DNA of 64,000 nt, taken from assembly GCA_014360655.1 (NCBI GenBank), contig JACIXC010000003.1, positions 1 through 64,000 on the forward strand. The letters are read 5' to 3'. The first letter of the stretch is position 1. Each line of letters opens with the position of its first letter. Of the stretch, positions 17,511-24,433 are shown in pieces. A model generated the notes under the pieces. The model saw nothing but the letters and a program-made list of their open reading frames with translations. It did not search any database and had not been told where the DNA came from. The position numbers and the translations under genes were made by a program. The DNA is from Actinomycetota bacterium (lineage in GTDB: Bacteria > Actinomycetota > Geothermincolia > Geothermincolales > RBG-13-55-18).

Positions 17511-17879
17511 TCATGTCCGGGCCGGCCTTTTCTCGCATTCCTCCCTGCGGGGATACGGCCGGTCTATCTTGTGGGTTCCGAGTATTTCCAGAAAAAGCCG
17601 GTTCAGCCTCTCCACCGCCTCCGGCACCAGCGAGTGATAACACCAGGTGCCGCTCTTGCGTGCCCTCACCAGGCCCACCTCCCGCAGCACGGAAAGGTGG
17701 TGCGAGGCCAGCGGCTGCGATATGCCCAGTTGCTCCTCGATATCGCAGACGCACTTCTCGCCCTGGAAGAGAAGGCACATTATTTTCAAGCGGTTCACAT
17801 CGCTGATGATCTTCAGCATGTCATGAAGCTCGTTGATCTCGCTCTTGCTCACGCACTCCGCCAGCTTCTTCGCGCTCAT
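17511..17879 (-). CDS. arsR: ArsR-family As(III)-responsive repressor
   Basis: A 122-residue winged-helix repressor. The metalloid site C43-V-C45 lies at the start of the recognition helix region (EKCVCDIEEQLGISQPLASHHLSVLREVGLV), matching the ELCVC-type As(III) site. ATG at 17879 has GGAGG upstream. It heads the operon leading to acr3 and the thiol proteins. A palindrome lies in its own promoter (17902-17923), so autorepression released by arsenite is likely. A third possible ligand, C80, is present (GTWCYHSL). Confidence 0.93.
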   Translation of the reverse strand: MSAKKLAECVSKSEINELHDMLKIISDVNRLKIMCLLFQGEKCVCDIEEQLGISQPLASHHLSVLREVGLVRARKSGTWCYHSLVPEAVERLNRLFLEILGTHKIDRPYPRREECEKRPART

Positions 17880-17899
17880 CTCCGACCTCCATATAGTCG

Positions 17900-17928
17900 C
17901 ATATATAAACCCAGGTTAATATAAACAA
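17900..17928 (-). promoter_or_regulatory. arsR promoter with embedded ArsR operator
   Basis: On the minus strand, TTGTTT (17928-17923) and TATATG (17905-17900) are separated by exactly 17 bases, a plausible sigma-70-type promoter 21 bases before the arsR ATG. Most of the spacer is an imperfect palindrome with 10-base arms TATATTAACC and GGTTTATATA around TG (17902-17923; 9 of 10 pairs match). Repressor bound there would block polymerase directly. Confidence 0.7.
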
Positions 17929-17995
17929 TAATTTATCATTCATCAAGGAGCGATCTTTATCGCACCGAACCCCGCGCGCTTGTTCTCCCCGGGTA

Positions 17996-18583
17996 TCAGC
18001 CCTCGACCTCGCCGAGGGCTTCGTCCGGCGCCTCGTAGCCCTGCTTGAAAAAAACCCTCCCGATGACCTCGCTCAGGGCCACTACCACCACCAGGGTGGC
18101 CAGGTATCGCACCAGGGTGAACTTCCAGCCCAGGAATTGGAACTCCATCAACTCCGCCGGGAGTTTTATGCACGCCCAGGCGGAGAGGAAGATGATGATA
18201 TTGGCGACCTTGGCGCCCTTTTTCAGCAATACCGCCGCCAGCGGGAACGCCACGTAGAGGGGCCCCATGGGAATGCTTCCCAGGATGAACGAGAGGACGA
18301 CTCCTTTGACCCCGGATTCCTCGCCGAGAAACCTGACGATGAACTCCCTTTCCACCCACACGCTAACCAAGCCCATGATGATGAACACCGCGGGAAGGAT
18401 CATGGCCATCTCCTTGAAGTATTCCCAGGCCACATGGCGCGCCGTACCGCCTTTCTCGGGGAACACGACGACCAGGACGATGAAGACGGGAATAAGAAGG
18501 AAGAGGATGGCGTAATCCCACCGTATTCTCTCCCTTATGCTTCTCTTCCTGCCGTTTGCCACGGCATCGGCCTTTTCGTTCAC
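17996..18583 (-). CDS. Split permease, second half (ArsP-like)
   Basis: A 195-residue membrane protein with four to five TM segments. The core motif is SFILGSIPMGPLYVAFPLAAVLLKKGAKVANIIIFLSAWACIKLPAELMEFQFLG. The gene starts at a GTG (18583) that overlaps the stop of the preceding half-gene by four bases (GTGA), so both are made together. Both halves share a G..xP...AFPLA..LL..GA signature, as though each were one repeat of an ArsP_1/DUF318-type permease. A paralogous pair is at 36531-37638. The substrate is unknown; a metalloid or an organoarsenical is inferred from context. Confidence 0.8.
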   Translation of the reverse strand: MNEKADAVANGRKRSIRERIRWDYAILFLLIPVFIVLVVVFPEKGGTARHVAWEYFKEMAMILPAVFIIMGLVSVWVEREFIVRFLGEESGVKGVVLSFILGSIPMGPLYVAFPLAAVLLKKGAKVANIIIFLSAWACIKLPAELMEFQFLGWKFTLVRYLATLVVVVALSEVIGRVFFKQGYEAPDEALGEVEG

Positions 18584-19065
18584 CTTATGATCACCCCTAT
18601 CACCACGGCGATGGCCACGGCGGCGAGGAAGCTCAAGGCGTTCCTGGCGACGGCGAACCTCTTTCCCAGTTCCTTGATCTCCAGGGGCAGGAACACGAAG
18701 CCGACCATGGTCAGGGTGGTGATGAACGCCGCCGTGGCCATGATCCCGGCCCCCATGTCCAGCATGGACTTGGCCAGGGGGAAGGCGATGATGACCGGGA
18801 TGAAGAGCACCGCACCCAACAGGGAAGCGATGGCCACCCCCAGGGCACCGCTGTTCTTGCCGATCACCTGGGCGATCCACTTGGCGGGAACGAAACCGAT
18901 CATCAGGCCCACCACCAGGATGATGGCCAGGATGCCGGGGAGCAGCCGCATGAAGCCCTTGTAGGCGACGCGCAACGCGGCCAGCGTTTTCTTCCGGTCC
19001 TTGATCACGCTCAGGAGCAGCAGTACGCCCGTCAGGACGAGGATGACGAGGGTTGTGAGATCCAC
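18580..19065 (-). CDS. Split permease, first half (ArsP-like)
   Basis: A 161-residue membrane protein of four to five TM segments. Motifs: LLPGILAIILVVGLMIGFVPAKWIAQVIGKNSG and GAVLFIPVIIAFPLAKSMLDMGAGIMATAAFITTLTMVGFVFLPLEIKELGKR. It is read first and is coupled to the second half through a GTGA overlap. It ends cleanly, with no sign of a recent frameshift: the paralogous pair elsewhere in the window has the same break point, so the split is ancestral. Confidence 0.8.
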   Translation of the reverse strand: MDLTTLVILVLTGVLLLLSVIKDRKKTLAALRVAYKGFMRLLPGILAIILVVGLMIGFVPAKWIAQVIGKNSGALGVAIASLLGAVLFIPVIIAFPLAKSMLDMGAGIMATAAFITTLTMVGFVFLPLEIKELGKRFAVARNALSFLAAVAIAVVIGVIIR

Positions 19066-19106
19066 TCAGTCCACCCCTTTCCTTCCTTTCCCGCCGCCCG
19101 GATCGT

Positions 19107-19430
19107 TCACAGCGCGTCTTCCAGGAAGTTGACGCAGGCGTCCTCGGGCGGGAAGATGCTCGCGGCCACTTCCACCGCCTTGAGCGTCGCCGCCGGCACG
19201 ATGCAGGAGTTGCGGCAGCAGTGCTCGGATGCGGCGCGGTACACCGCCGTGTCCCGCATGGGGAGGGTCATCTCGCTCCCCGCGTTGACTTCCTTGAGCT
19301 CCTCCGCCATCTCCGCGATGTGCTCGCAGGAGGTCTCGAAGGAAAGGGACACGGTGGTGAGGGTGTTCTTCCGCGCCGTGATCACCGTCTCCTTGCCGCA
19401 CTGCCCTCCTTTTACGAATACGATGGCCAT
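19107..19430 (-). CDS. Small cysteine-rich protein (DUF6951-like)
   Basis: A 107-residue soluble protein beginning AIVFVKGGQCGKETVITA. Cysteines at about positions 11, 35, 70, 71, 75 and 98 (SFETSCEHIAEMAEEL, EHCCRNSCIVPAATLKAVEVA) could bind a metal or metalloid. The opening and the later Cys block resemble the DUF6951 family, from memory rather than a search. It lies between the split-permease pair and the DGC protein, 41 bases from the former. Confidence 0.6.
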   Translation of the reverse strand: MAIVFVKGGQCGKETVITARKNTLTTVSLSFETSCEHIAEMAEELKEVNAGSEMTLPMRDTAVYRAASEHCCRNSCIVPAATLKAVEVAASIFPPEDACVNFLEDAL

Positions 19431-19457
19431 CCTTTTCCCTTCCCGCCCTGCCGCGCG

Positions 19458-19844
19458 CTATTCATGCCTCGCCGCCAGGGCCTCCTCGATGCGCCGCTTG
19501 ACGTCCGCCTTGATCCTCTCCTTCTCCGCCTCATCGTAATCGAGCACCGGTGCCTTCTTAACCCCGTAGTCCTCCACCATCTCCACCCGGATGTCCGGCT
19601 TGCGGCCGGAGTGCTCCTCCACGATCTTGGAGCAGCACATCACCGGGCAACCCTCGATGATCACGAAGAGCTCCGCCCCCGCGATCTTGTTCAAGCCGGT
19701 GTCCTTGTCGATGGCCACCGCGGGCAGGCATACCAGGTGGTAGTCCTCGTTCTCCTTCACCAGCTCCGTGGCCACCGCCCCCGCCAGCTGCCCGGTATTG
19801 GCGGCCCCGTAGCAGGTGGCTATGACTACCCTGAACTCGGCCAT
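19458..19844 (-). CDS. DGC-domain putative zinc-binding protein
   Basis: A 128-residue protein. C10 in VIATCYGAANTGQLAGAVATELV and the later FVIIEGCPVMCCSKIVEEHSG match the DGC family, whose name comes from a conserved Asp-Gly-Cys (here EGC). Four cysteines near C73-C79 could form a metal site. The start at 19844 follows AAAGGAGGAG. DGC proteins are commonly found beside ArsP-type permeases and ArsR regulators, as here. The biochemical function is unknown. Confidence 0.75.
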   Translation of the reverse strand: MAEFRVVIATCYGAANTGQLAGAVATELVKENEDYHLVCLPAVAIDKDTGLNKIAGAELFVIIEGCPVMCCSKIVEEHSGRKPDIRVEMVEDYGVKKAPVLDYDEAEKERIKADVKRRIEEALAARHE

Positions 19845-19877
19845 CGCGAATCTCCTCCTTTCAGGTCCCAAACGGCC

Positions 19878-20957
19878 TTACTTCGCGAACATCCCGAAGA
19901 TGTACCCCGTGCCCATGGCGAAGAGGCACACCAGCAGGATATACGTCCCGGCCTTCTTGAATCCCATGATGCGGATGAGCACGATCATGCTGGGCAGGGA
20001 GAGCGCGGGCCCCGCCAGCATCAGGGCCAGGGCCGGCCCCTTGCCCATTCCCAGCTCCAGGAGTCCCTTGACGATGGGCACCTCGGTGAGGGTGGCGAAG
20101 TACATCAGGGCCCCGGATACCGAGGCGATGGCGTTGCCTCCGATGGTGTTTCCGCCCACGTAGCGGGCGATGACGTCGGAGGGGATGAGCTCCTTGACCA
20201 CGCCCACCAGGAAGACCCCGACGAGCAGCACGGGAAGGATCAACTTCACCATGCGCCAGGTCTCAAGGAACCAGGTCTTTACCTCCTCGCGCGTGAACCA
20301 GCGCTTCACCAGGTAGATGAGCAGGGCCACCAGGAGCACCTCGCCCGCGTACTTGACGATGGTGGGCATCTTCGCCGTGCCGTAGACCAGGATGGCGATG
20401 AGGACACCGAAATAGATGAGGTTCTGGTAGCCCGGCCTTACCCGGCTCCCGTCGTCGTAGGCGAAGGCCTCCGCGTCCTCCGCCGCCCGCACGCGCCTCT
20501 CCTCCTCCTTGTGGAAGACGGCGGCCATGATGAGCCCGATGAAGAAGGCGAAGCCCACCGCCCCGATGATGCGCGCCACCCCCAGGTCGTACCCCAGGAG
20601 GTTCATGGAATAGGTCATGGCCAGGATGTTGATGGCCGGCGAGGAGTAGAGGAAGGCGACGGCCGGCCCCAGGCCCGCCCCCTTCTCGCGTATGCCCGTG
20701 AACAGTGGGAGCACGGTGCAGGAGCACACGGCCAGGATGGCCCCGGAGACCGAGGCCACGGAGTAGGAAAGGAACTTGTTCGTCCTGGGGCCGAAGTAAC
20801 GCATGACCGCGGCGGTATTCAGGAAGGCGATGATGGCCCCTGCGATGAAGAAAGCCGGGATAAGGCAGAAGAGGGTGTGCTCGGCCACGTACTCGACGAG
20901 CGTCCGCAGGCCCTCCATCATCAAGCCGCCGAAGGTTATCGCTGCCAATTCCACCAC
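19878..20957 (-). CDS. ArsP_1/DUF318-family permease
   Basis: A 359-residue permease with about eight to ten TM segments in two halves. The first half has the Cys-rich motif GAILAVCSCTVLPLFTGIREKGAGLGPAVAFLYSSPAINILA. The second has VSGALMYFATLTEVPIVKGLLELGMGKGPALALMLAGPALSLPSM. ArsP members export trivalent organoarsenicals; others in the family have unknown substrates. The start is a GTG (20957, with a second GTG at 20954) and no strong ribosome-binding site, so the N-terminus could be shorter (Met-Met at residue 14). Confidence 0.85.
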   Translation of the reverse strand: MVELAAITFGGLMMEGLRTLVEYVAEHTLFCLIPAFFIAGAIIAFLNTAAVMRYFGPRTNKFLSYSVASVSGAILAVCSCTVLPLFTGIREKGAGLGPAVAFLYSSPAINILAMTYSMNLLGYDLGVARIIGAVGFAFFIGLIMAAVFHKEEERRVRAAEDAEAFAYDDGSRVRPGYQNLIYFGVLIAILVYGTAKMPTIVKYAGEVLLVALLIYLVKRWFTREEVKTWFLETWRMVKLILPVLLVGVFLVGVVKELIPSDVIARYVGGNTIGGNAIASVSGALMYFATLTEVPIVKGLLELGMGKGPALALMLAGPALSLPSMIVLIRIMGFKKAGTYILLVCLFAMGTGYIFGMFAK

Positions 20958-21319
20958 TTCCTTACTTCCTCACCTAACGCACTTCCATGTAAAACCATGG
21001 TATTCGTACCGGGCTGCCGGCTCGCGCCTTCCGATTCCGGCATCCCTCCACGCTCCTTCCCGCGGGCCTTCCCGCCGGCGCACCGGCTGCCCCCTCGACC
21101 GCCACGGGTCACCCACGTCTCTCCCTGCGACCTCCCGGATCCGGCGACGAAAACTCCCCTTCCCCGCCGCTGACCCTTTAGGTCTTTAGGGGATTCCGAG
21201 TCCCGGGCTCGGCTCCCGCTTCGCTTTCCCCGGGGCCCTTCGCCAGATGCCCCCGCCCTGGAGAACCTGGGCGGCGGACCGCAGGGCTTACGGAATAGGA
21301 GTGGGAGTGCCTGCGGCCC
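20958..21319. other. Intergenic stretch (362 bp) inside operon B
   Basis: GC-rich, with several short inverted repeats (for example around 21190-21240, CCGAGTCCCGGGCTCGG) but no T-rich tail in the operon direction. No coding frame is convincing. It separates the CxxC mini-thioredoxin gene from the permease gene and might hold an internal promoter or processing site. Confidence 0.4.
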
Positions 21320-21553
21320 TCAGGCCTTGAGCCAGCCCTCGATCTCCTTCTTGGAGGGTACCTTTCCCTTGCAGACCACCTTGCCGTCTACGACCACCCC
21401 TGGCGTGGTGAGGACGTTGTACTTCATGATCTCGCTCATCTCCGTGACCTCGTCCACCCGGGCGTCCAGGCCCAGCTCCTCCACCACCTCGCGGATGGCC
21501 TCCTTGGTGGCCTTGCACTTCTTGCATCCCGGTCCCAGTACCTTGATCTCCAT
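21320..21553 (-). CDS. Mini-thioredoxin / redox-active disulfide protein
   Basis: A 77-residue thioredoxin-fold protein with active site C10-K-K-C13 (MEIKVLGPGCKKCKATKEAIREVV) and the cis-Pro TTPGVVVDGKVVCKGKVPSKKEIEGWL. Such small CxxC proteins are regular neighbours of DUF318/ArsP permeases. The start at 21553 follows GGAGGTGAAAGAC; the Met five codons earlier is poorly placed. It probably works as a thiol reductant or metalloid carrier for the permease. Confidence 0.88.
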   Translation of the reverse strand: MEIKVLGPGCKKCKATKEAIREVVEELGLDARVDEVTEMSEIMKYNVLTTPGVVVDGKVVCKGKVPSKKEIEGWLKA

Positions 21554-21747
21554 GTCTTTCACCTCCATCGTCTGCAGGTAATCTCCGTTCTTGGTCCCCG
21601 ATGACTTCCATGTCGCCGGCTCCCATCAACCGGCAGCATAACCGGCCTGTTTACCGCGGTCGATCATCACGTCAACCCCCGCCGCTCGTTGACGCCGCCT
21701 CCTTATCTCCTTCCCTTGGGATCTCCTTCCCTCCGTGCCTTCTTCTC

Positions 21748-22266
21748 CTACAATCCGAGTTCGCGCAGCTTGTCCAGTCTCTCCTCCATGCCCGCCTCCA
21801 GGAGGGGAGGGCAGTCCTCCACGCACCTTTCCCCTTCGATCAACCGGGCGGCGAAGGCCATGCACGAGGGCAGTCCGCACTTTCCGCAGTTGGTGCGGGG
21901 CAGGCAGCGTAGGACGTCCAGCAGCTTGGGAGGGACCCGCGTGGTATGGTCGGGCTCTATACCCTCTCTTCGCTCCCATATGTCGTTGAGCCGCTCCACG
22001 GCCTTCTTCGCGATCCTCTCGGCGTGAGCGCGATCCTTGAGGTTGTTGATACTGACGACGTTCTCCCGCAGGGCGTACTTGTGAGCGCCCTCCCGCCACA
22101 CGATGGTGGGCACCTTGGGGTCGTAGAAGGCGTTCCTCACCTCCGCGTTGACGTAGGGCATCACCGGCCCCAGGTCGGCATCCGTCTTCACCCTGGCCAC
22201 CCAGATCGGCGACCCGGGGTCGCAGGGCGGCGAGAACATCTCCAGCTCCCAGTCGCTTATCAGCAT
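21748..22266 (-). CDS. Four-cysteine Fe-S domain protein (PF04060-like), paralog
   Basis: A 172-residue paralog of the protein at 11963-12496. An alpha/beta N-terminal domain is followed by C127-x2-C130-x4-C135-x16-C152 in CLPRTNCGKCGLPSCMAFAARLIEGERCVEDC. The identical spacing and LPRTNC lead-in show common ancestry. Each of the two arsenic operons carries one copy. AAAGGA lies upstream of the ATG. An electron-transfer role for organoarsenical or thiol chemistry is a guess. Confidence 0.8.
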   Translation of the reverse strand: MLISDWELEMFSPPCDPGSPIWVARVKTDADLGPVMPYVNAEVRNAFYDPKVPTIVWREGAHKYALRENVVSINNLKDRAHAERIAKKAVERLNDIWERREGIEPDHTTRVPPKLLDVLRCLPRTNCGKCGLPSCMAFAARLIEGERCVEDCPPLLEAGMEERLDKLRELGL

Positions 22267-22482
22267 CTCCGGCTTCCTTTCGCTCCTTCGTCTTTATCCG
22301 CCTTGATACGCCGCTCAAATGCGCGCCCGCCCATGACCCGCGCCGTCCTCGGCAGGTCCGTCAGCACCGTACCGGGGGACAGTCCGTCTACCCTCGCCAT
22401 GGGCTCCATATCAAGTCGGGAAAGCAGGGTCCCCGCTCCGCTTCTCCCGCCGTCACGGGCATTCGCCCCGCGCACCAACCGG

Positions 22483-22701
22483 TCACTCCCCGTCACCTTT
22501 CTTCCCTGTGACCATCTCACCCTGGTTGGGATGGTAGGACTCCTCGAAAACCGGCACGCAGTGAGGCAGATCGGCCTCCTTGACCCTCTTTTCCAGCACC
22601 TCGCGGATGAACTTCAAGGCCTCGTCCCGGTCGTCGTCGGCCAGGATGCGCTTTATCCAGATGAGCTCCTCCTCCCCCAGGGACACGGCTATCCTTCTCA
22701 T
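22483..22701 (-). CDS. Small RHH-like protein, co-transcribed with arsR
   Basis: A 72-residue protein whose ATG (22701) overlaps the arsR stop (ATGA) and is preceded by GGAGGAGCGAGGAG. An N-terminal strand (RRIAVSLGEEEL) is followed by helices (IWIKRILADDDRDEALKFIREVLEKRVKEA), as in ribbon-helix-helix proteins, but no family is certain. A paralog (MKRISLILDDDALIWLKRVI) is encoded divergently at 23348. It ends in a hydrophilic tail with one Cys (LPHCVPVFEES). Confidence 0.65.
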   Translation of the reverse strand: MRRIAVSLGEEELIWIKRILADDDRDEALKFIREVLEKRVKEADLPHCVPVFEESYHPNQGEMVTGKKGDGE

Positions 22702-23111
22702 CTCCTCGCTCCTCCCTTGCCCGAAACGCTCTTCGCCCCTCGCGAAAGAGCAGCCGGAGCCGGTGTACAGCACGCATCGCCATTCTCCCCTTCACGCCTC
22801 CCGCGATGGCCGAGGTAGCGCAGGAACGCTTCCACGACCCGGTCCAGCTTATCCTCCGCCACCGCGTAGTAGGAGGAGGTGCCCTCCTTGCGCACCCGCA
22901 GCAACCCGTCCTCCCTGAGCACGTTCAGGTGGTGGGACGCGAGCTGCTGGGAGATGCCCAGCTCCTTTTCCACCTCGCAAACGCATCTCTCTCCCCGCAG
23001 GAGCAGGCACATGATGCGCAGCCGGTTGGGGTCGGAGAGGATCTTCAGCTCCTCCGCCAGCTCGATTATCTCCGGATCGGCCACGCACCTCAGGGTTTCC
23101 CTTCCAACCAT
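22698..23111 (-). CDS. arsR: ArsR-family repressor (second copy)
   Basis: A 137-residue winged-helix repressor with the metalloid site C43-V-C45 (ERCVCEVEKELGISQQLASHHLNVLREDGLLRV). A C-terminal tail adds a vicinal C114-C115 pair (GDACCTPAP), which may supply further ligands, as in ArsR types that use C-terminal cysteines. It is clearly related to the arsR at 17511. Start at 23111 with GGTGGAG upstream. It heads operon B and overlaps the next gene by four bases. Confidence 0.9.
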   Translation of the reverse strand: MVGRETLRCVADPEIIELAEELKILSDPNRLRIMCLLLRGERCVCEVEKELGISQQLASHHLNVLREDGLLRVRKEGTSSYYAVAEDKLDRVVEAFLRYLGHRGRREGENGDACCTPAPAALSRGAKSVSGKGGARR

Positions 23112-23124
23112 GGCCTCCACCTTC

Positions 23125-23165
23125 ACCAACAATGGTTTGTACTTATAACTATTTGTATTTTATCC
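23125..23165. promoter_or_regulatory. AT-rich divergent control region of arsR (second copy)
   Basis: The only AT-rich stretch in the 236-bp gap between arsR and the divergent small gene at 23348. On the minus strand it contains TACAAATAGTTATAAGTACAAA, with a direct TACAAA repeat around a TTATAA core. Its position just before arsR suits an ArsR operator and promoter, but no good palindrome or clean -35/-10 pair is visible. Confidence 0.4.
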
Positions 23166-23347
23166 CGCCTCACCCCCATGTCAATGACCAAGCCCATTCC
23201 TGATGACCTGCCCGCCGGGGAAGGCTCTTCGGCATGTCGCAATGTGGATGTTCTCCGTTCCCCTCCGCGCCCTTTCCCGCGTGATCGCCCTCTCCCGCGT
23301 GATATTACGGTCAAGTACTCGCGCCTGATGGTCGAGGAGGAAGCGGC

Positions 23348-23551
23348 ATGAAAAGGATCTCCCTGATCCTTGACGATGACGCATTGATATGGCTCAAGCG
23401 CGTGATCACCGACCAGGATGGCGAGGAAGCGTCGAGATTCTTGAACGACGAGGTCCTGAAGCCCAGAACAAGGGAAGCGGAATGGCCTTCCGGACTGCGG
23501 AGGACCTTCGACGCGGGAGGGCCTCCGGGACAGCTGGGCGCCCCATGTTGA
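23348..23551 (+). CDS. Small RHH-like protein, divergent paralog
   Basis: A 67-residue protein starting after GAGGAGGAAGCGGC. It aligns with the small protein at 22483 over its first 45 residues (MKRISLILDDDALIWLKRVITDQDGEEASRFLNDEVLKPRTREAEWP against MRRIAVSLGEEELIWIKRILADDDRDEALKFIREVLEKRVKEADLP), then ends differently. The unrelated C-terminus may reflect an old frameshift, so it could be decaying. It is transcribed away from arsR. Confidence 0.5.
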   Translation: MKRISLILDDDALIWLKRVITDQDGEEASRFLNDEVLKPRTREAEWPSGLRRTFDAGGPPGQLGAPC

Positions 23552-23729
23552 CCCGGTTCATCGCGGCCTCGGCGACCGGACCGGCTTTTACCCCCTACCG
23601 GTGAGGCGGGTTCATCCTACGACCTCCAACACGGTAATGCCGGCCCGGCCATATCCGGCCCCGGTCGGGAACCACTTCCCCCGGTTCGCTTTGCCCGTAC
23701 GGCACCTGGATACCGAGGACCCTCGCGCC

Positions 23730-23915
23730 TTACTCGCTGCGCATGGAAAGGACCGCGGGCCCGGTGGTAAGGCACCATCCCTCCTCGAGCAACGCCTCCT
23801 CGCCGTTCACCTCCACCGCAACCTTGCCCGAGATGACGGCGAAGATGACATGCGACGCCATTTCGCAGGGGGGTATCCCGCCCCCGGGAGGGAGCGGGAT
23901 GATCCTCACCGCGAG
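23730..23915 (-). pseudogene. Cupin domain fragment (5' end missing)
   Basis: On the minus strand the frame ending at the stop at 23730 encodes VRIIPLPPGGGIPPCEMASHVIFAVISGKVAVEVNGEEALLEEGWCLTTGPAVL, a clear second half of a cupin barrel (HVIFAVISGKVAVEVNGEE strands). Upstream of about 23915 the similarity stops because the DNA there belongs to an ABC-2 permease remnant on the other strand. The gene lacks its N-terminal part, so it is probably non-functional. Only the last 43 codons have an ATG. Confidence 0.55.
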
Positions 23916-23918
23916 AGG

Positions 23919-24427
23919 TTGGGCAAGGAGCTGCGCCGTGCCCTGGTGATAGCCGGAAAGGACATGAGGATCTACTGCCTGAAGCCGCCGGTGCTCCTCT
24001 TCGGGCTGGTGTTCCCCTTCTTCCTCTTCCTGGCCTTCTTCGTGGGGAAAAGGGGCCACATCGAGGAAGGGATTCCCGGGCTGGTCTGCATCTCCGTCTT
24101 CTTCGCCTCCTCGAACATCGCCCCCGCGGGCATGCCCTTCGAGAGGATGACCAAGACCTTCAACCGCCACCTCTCGGCCCCCGTTTCCCTCACCTGGATG
24201 GTCTTCGGCAAGACCCTGGCCGGTTTCGCCTTCGGGGTGGCGGTCTACGCCCTCCCGTTGTGCGCCTGCCGCTGTTCTTCATGAGCGGCATCTTCGTCCC
24301 CCTGGCGGACATGCCCGCCTGGGCGCGGGGCCTGGCGGCCGTCTCCCCCCTGACCTACGCCAACGACCTCCTGCGGCGCGGCACGGGATTTCCCGGATAT
24401 CACCATTGGTGGCTGGACCTGGTGGCG
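23919..24427 (+). pseudogene. Broken ABC-2 type transporter permease
   Basis: The first part reads GKELRRALVIAGKDMRIYCLKPPVLLFGLVFPFFLFLAFFVGKRGHIEEG...MPFERMTKTFNRHLSAPVSLTWMVFGKTLAGFAFGVAVYAL, the N-terminal half of an ABC-2 permease. Near 24245-24262 the sense shifts to another frame, which gives RLPLFFMSGIFVPLADMPAWARGLAAVSPLTYANDLLRRG, the family's C-terminal signature. The roughly 60 residues normally between these blocks are missing, and the 3' end is cut at the next gene. An internal deletion with frameshift explains this. No ATPase partner is present. Confidence 0.75.
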
Positions 24428-24433
24428 CTCGCC

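Noticed and set aside
15751-17637. Long plus-strand open frame antisense to acr3 and arsR
   Set aside because: Composition is dominated by His, Gln, Gly and Asp from antisense of GC-rich codons; acr3 and arsR on the other strand are certain.
19221-21173. 650-codon plus-strand frame
   Set aside because: Antisense shadow of the ArsP permease and DGC genes; no ribosome-binding site or domain.
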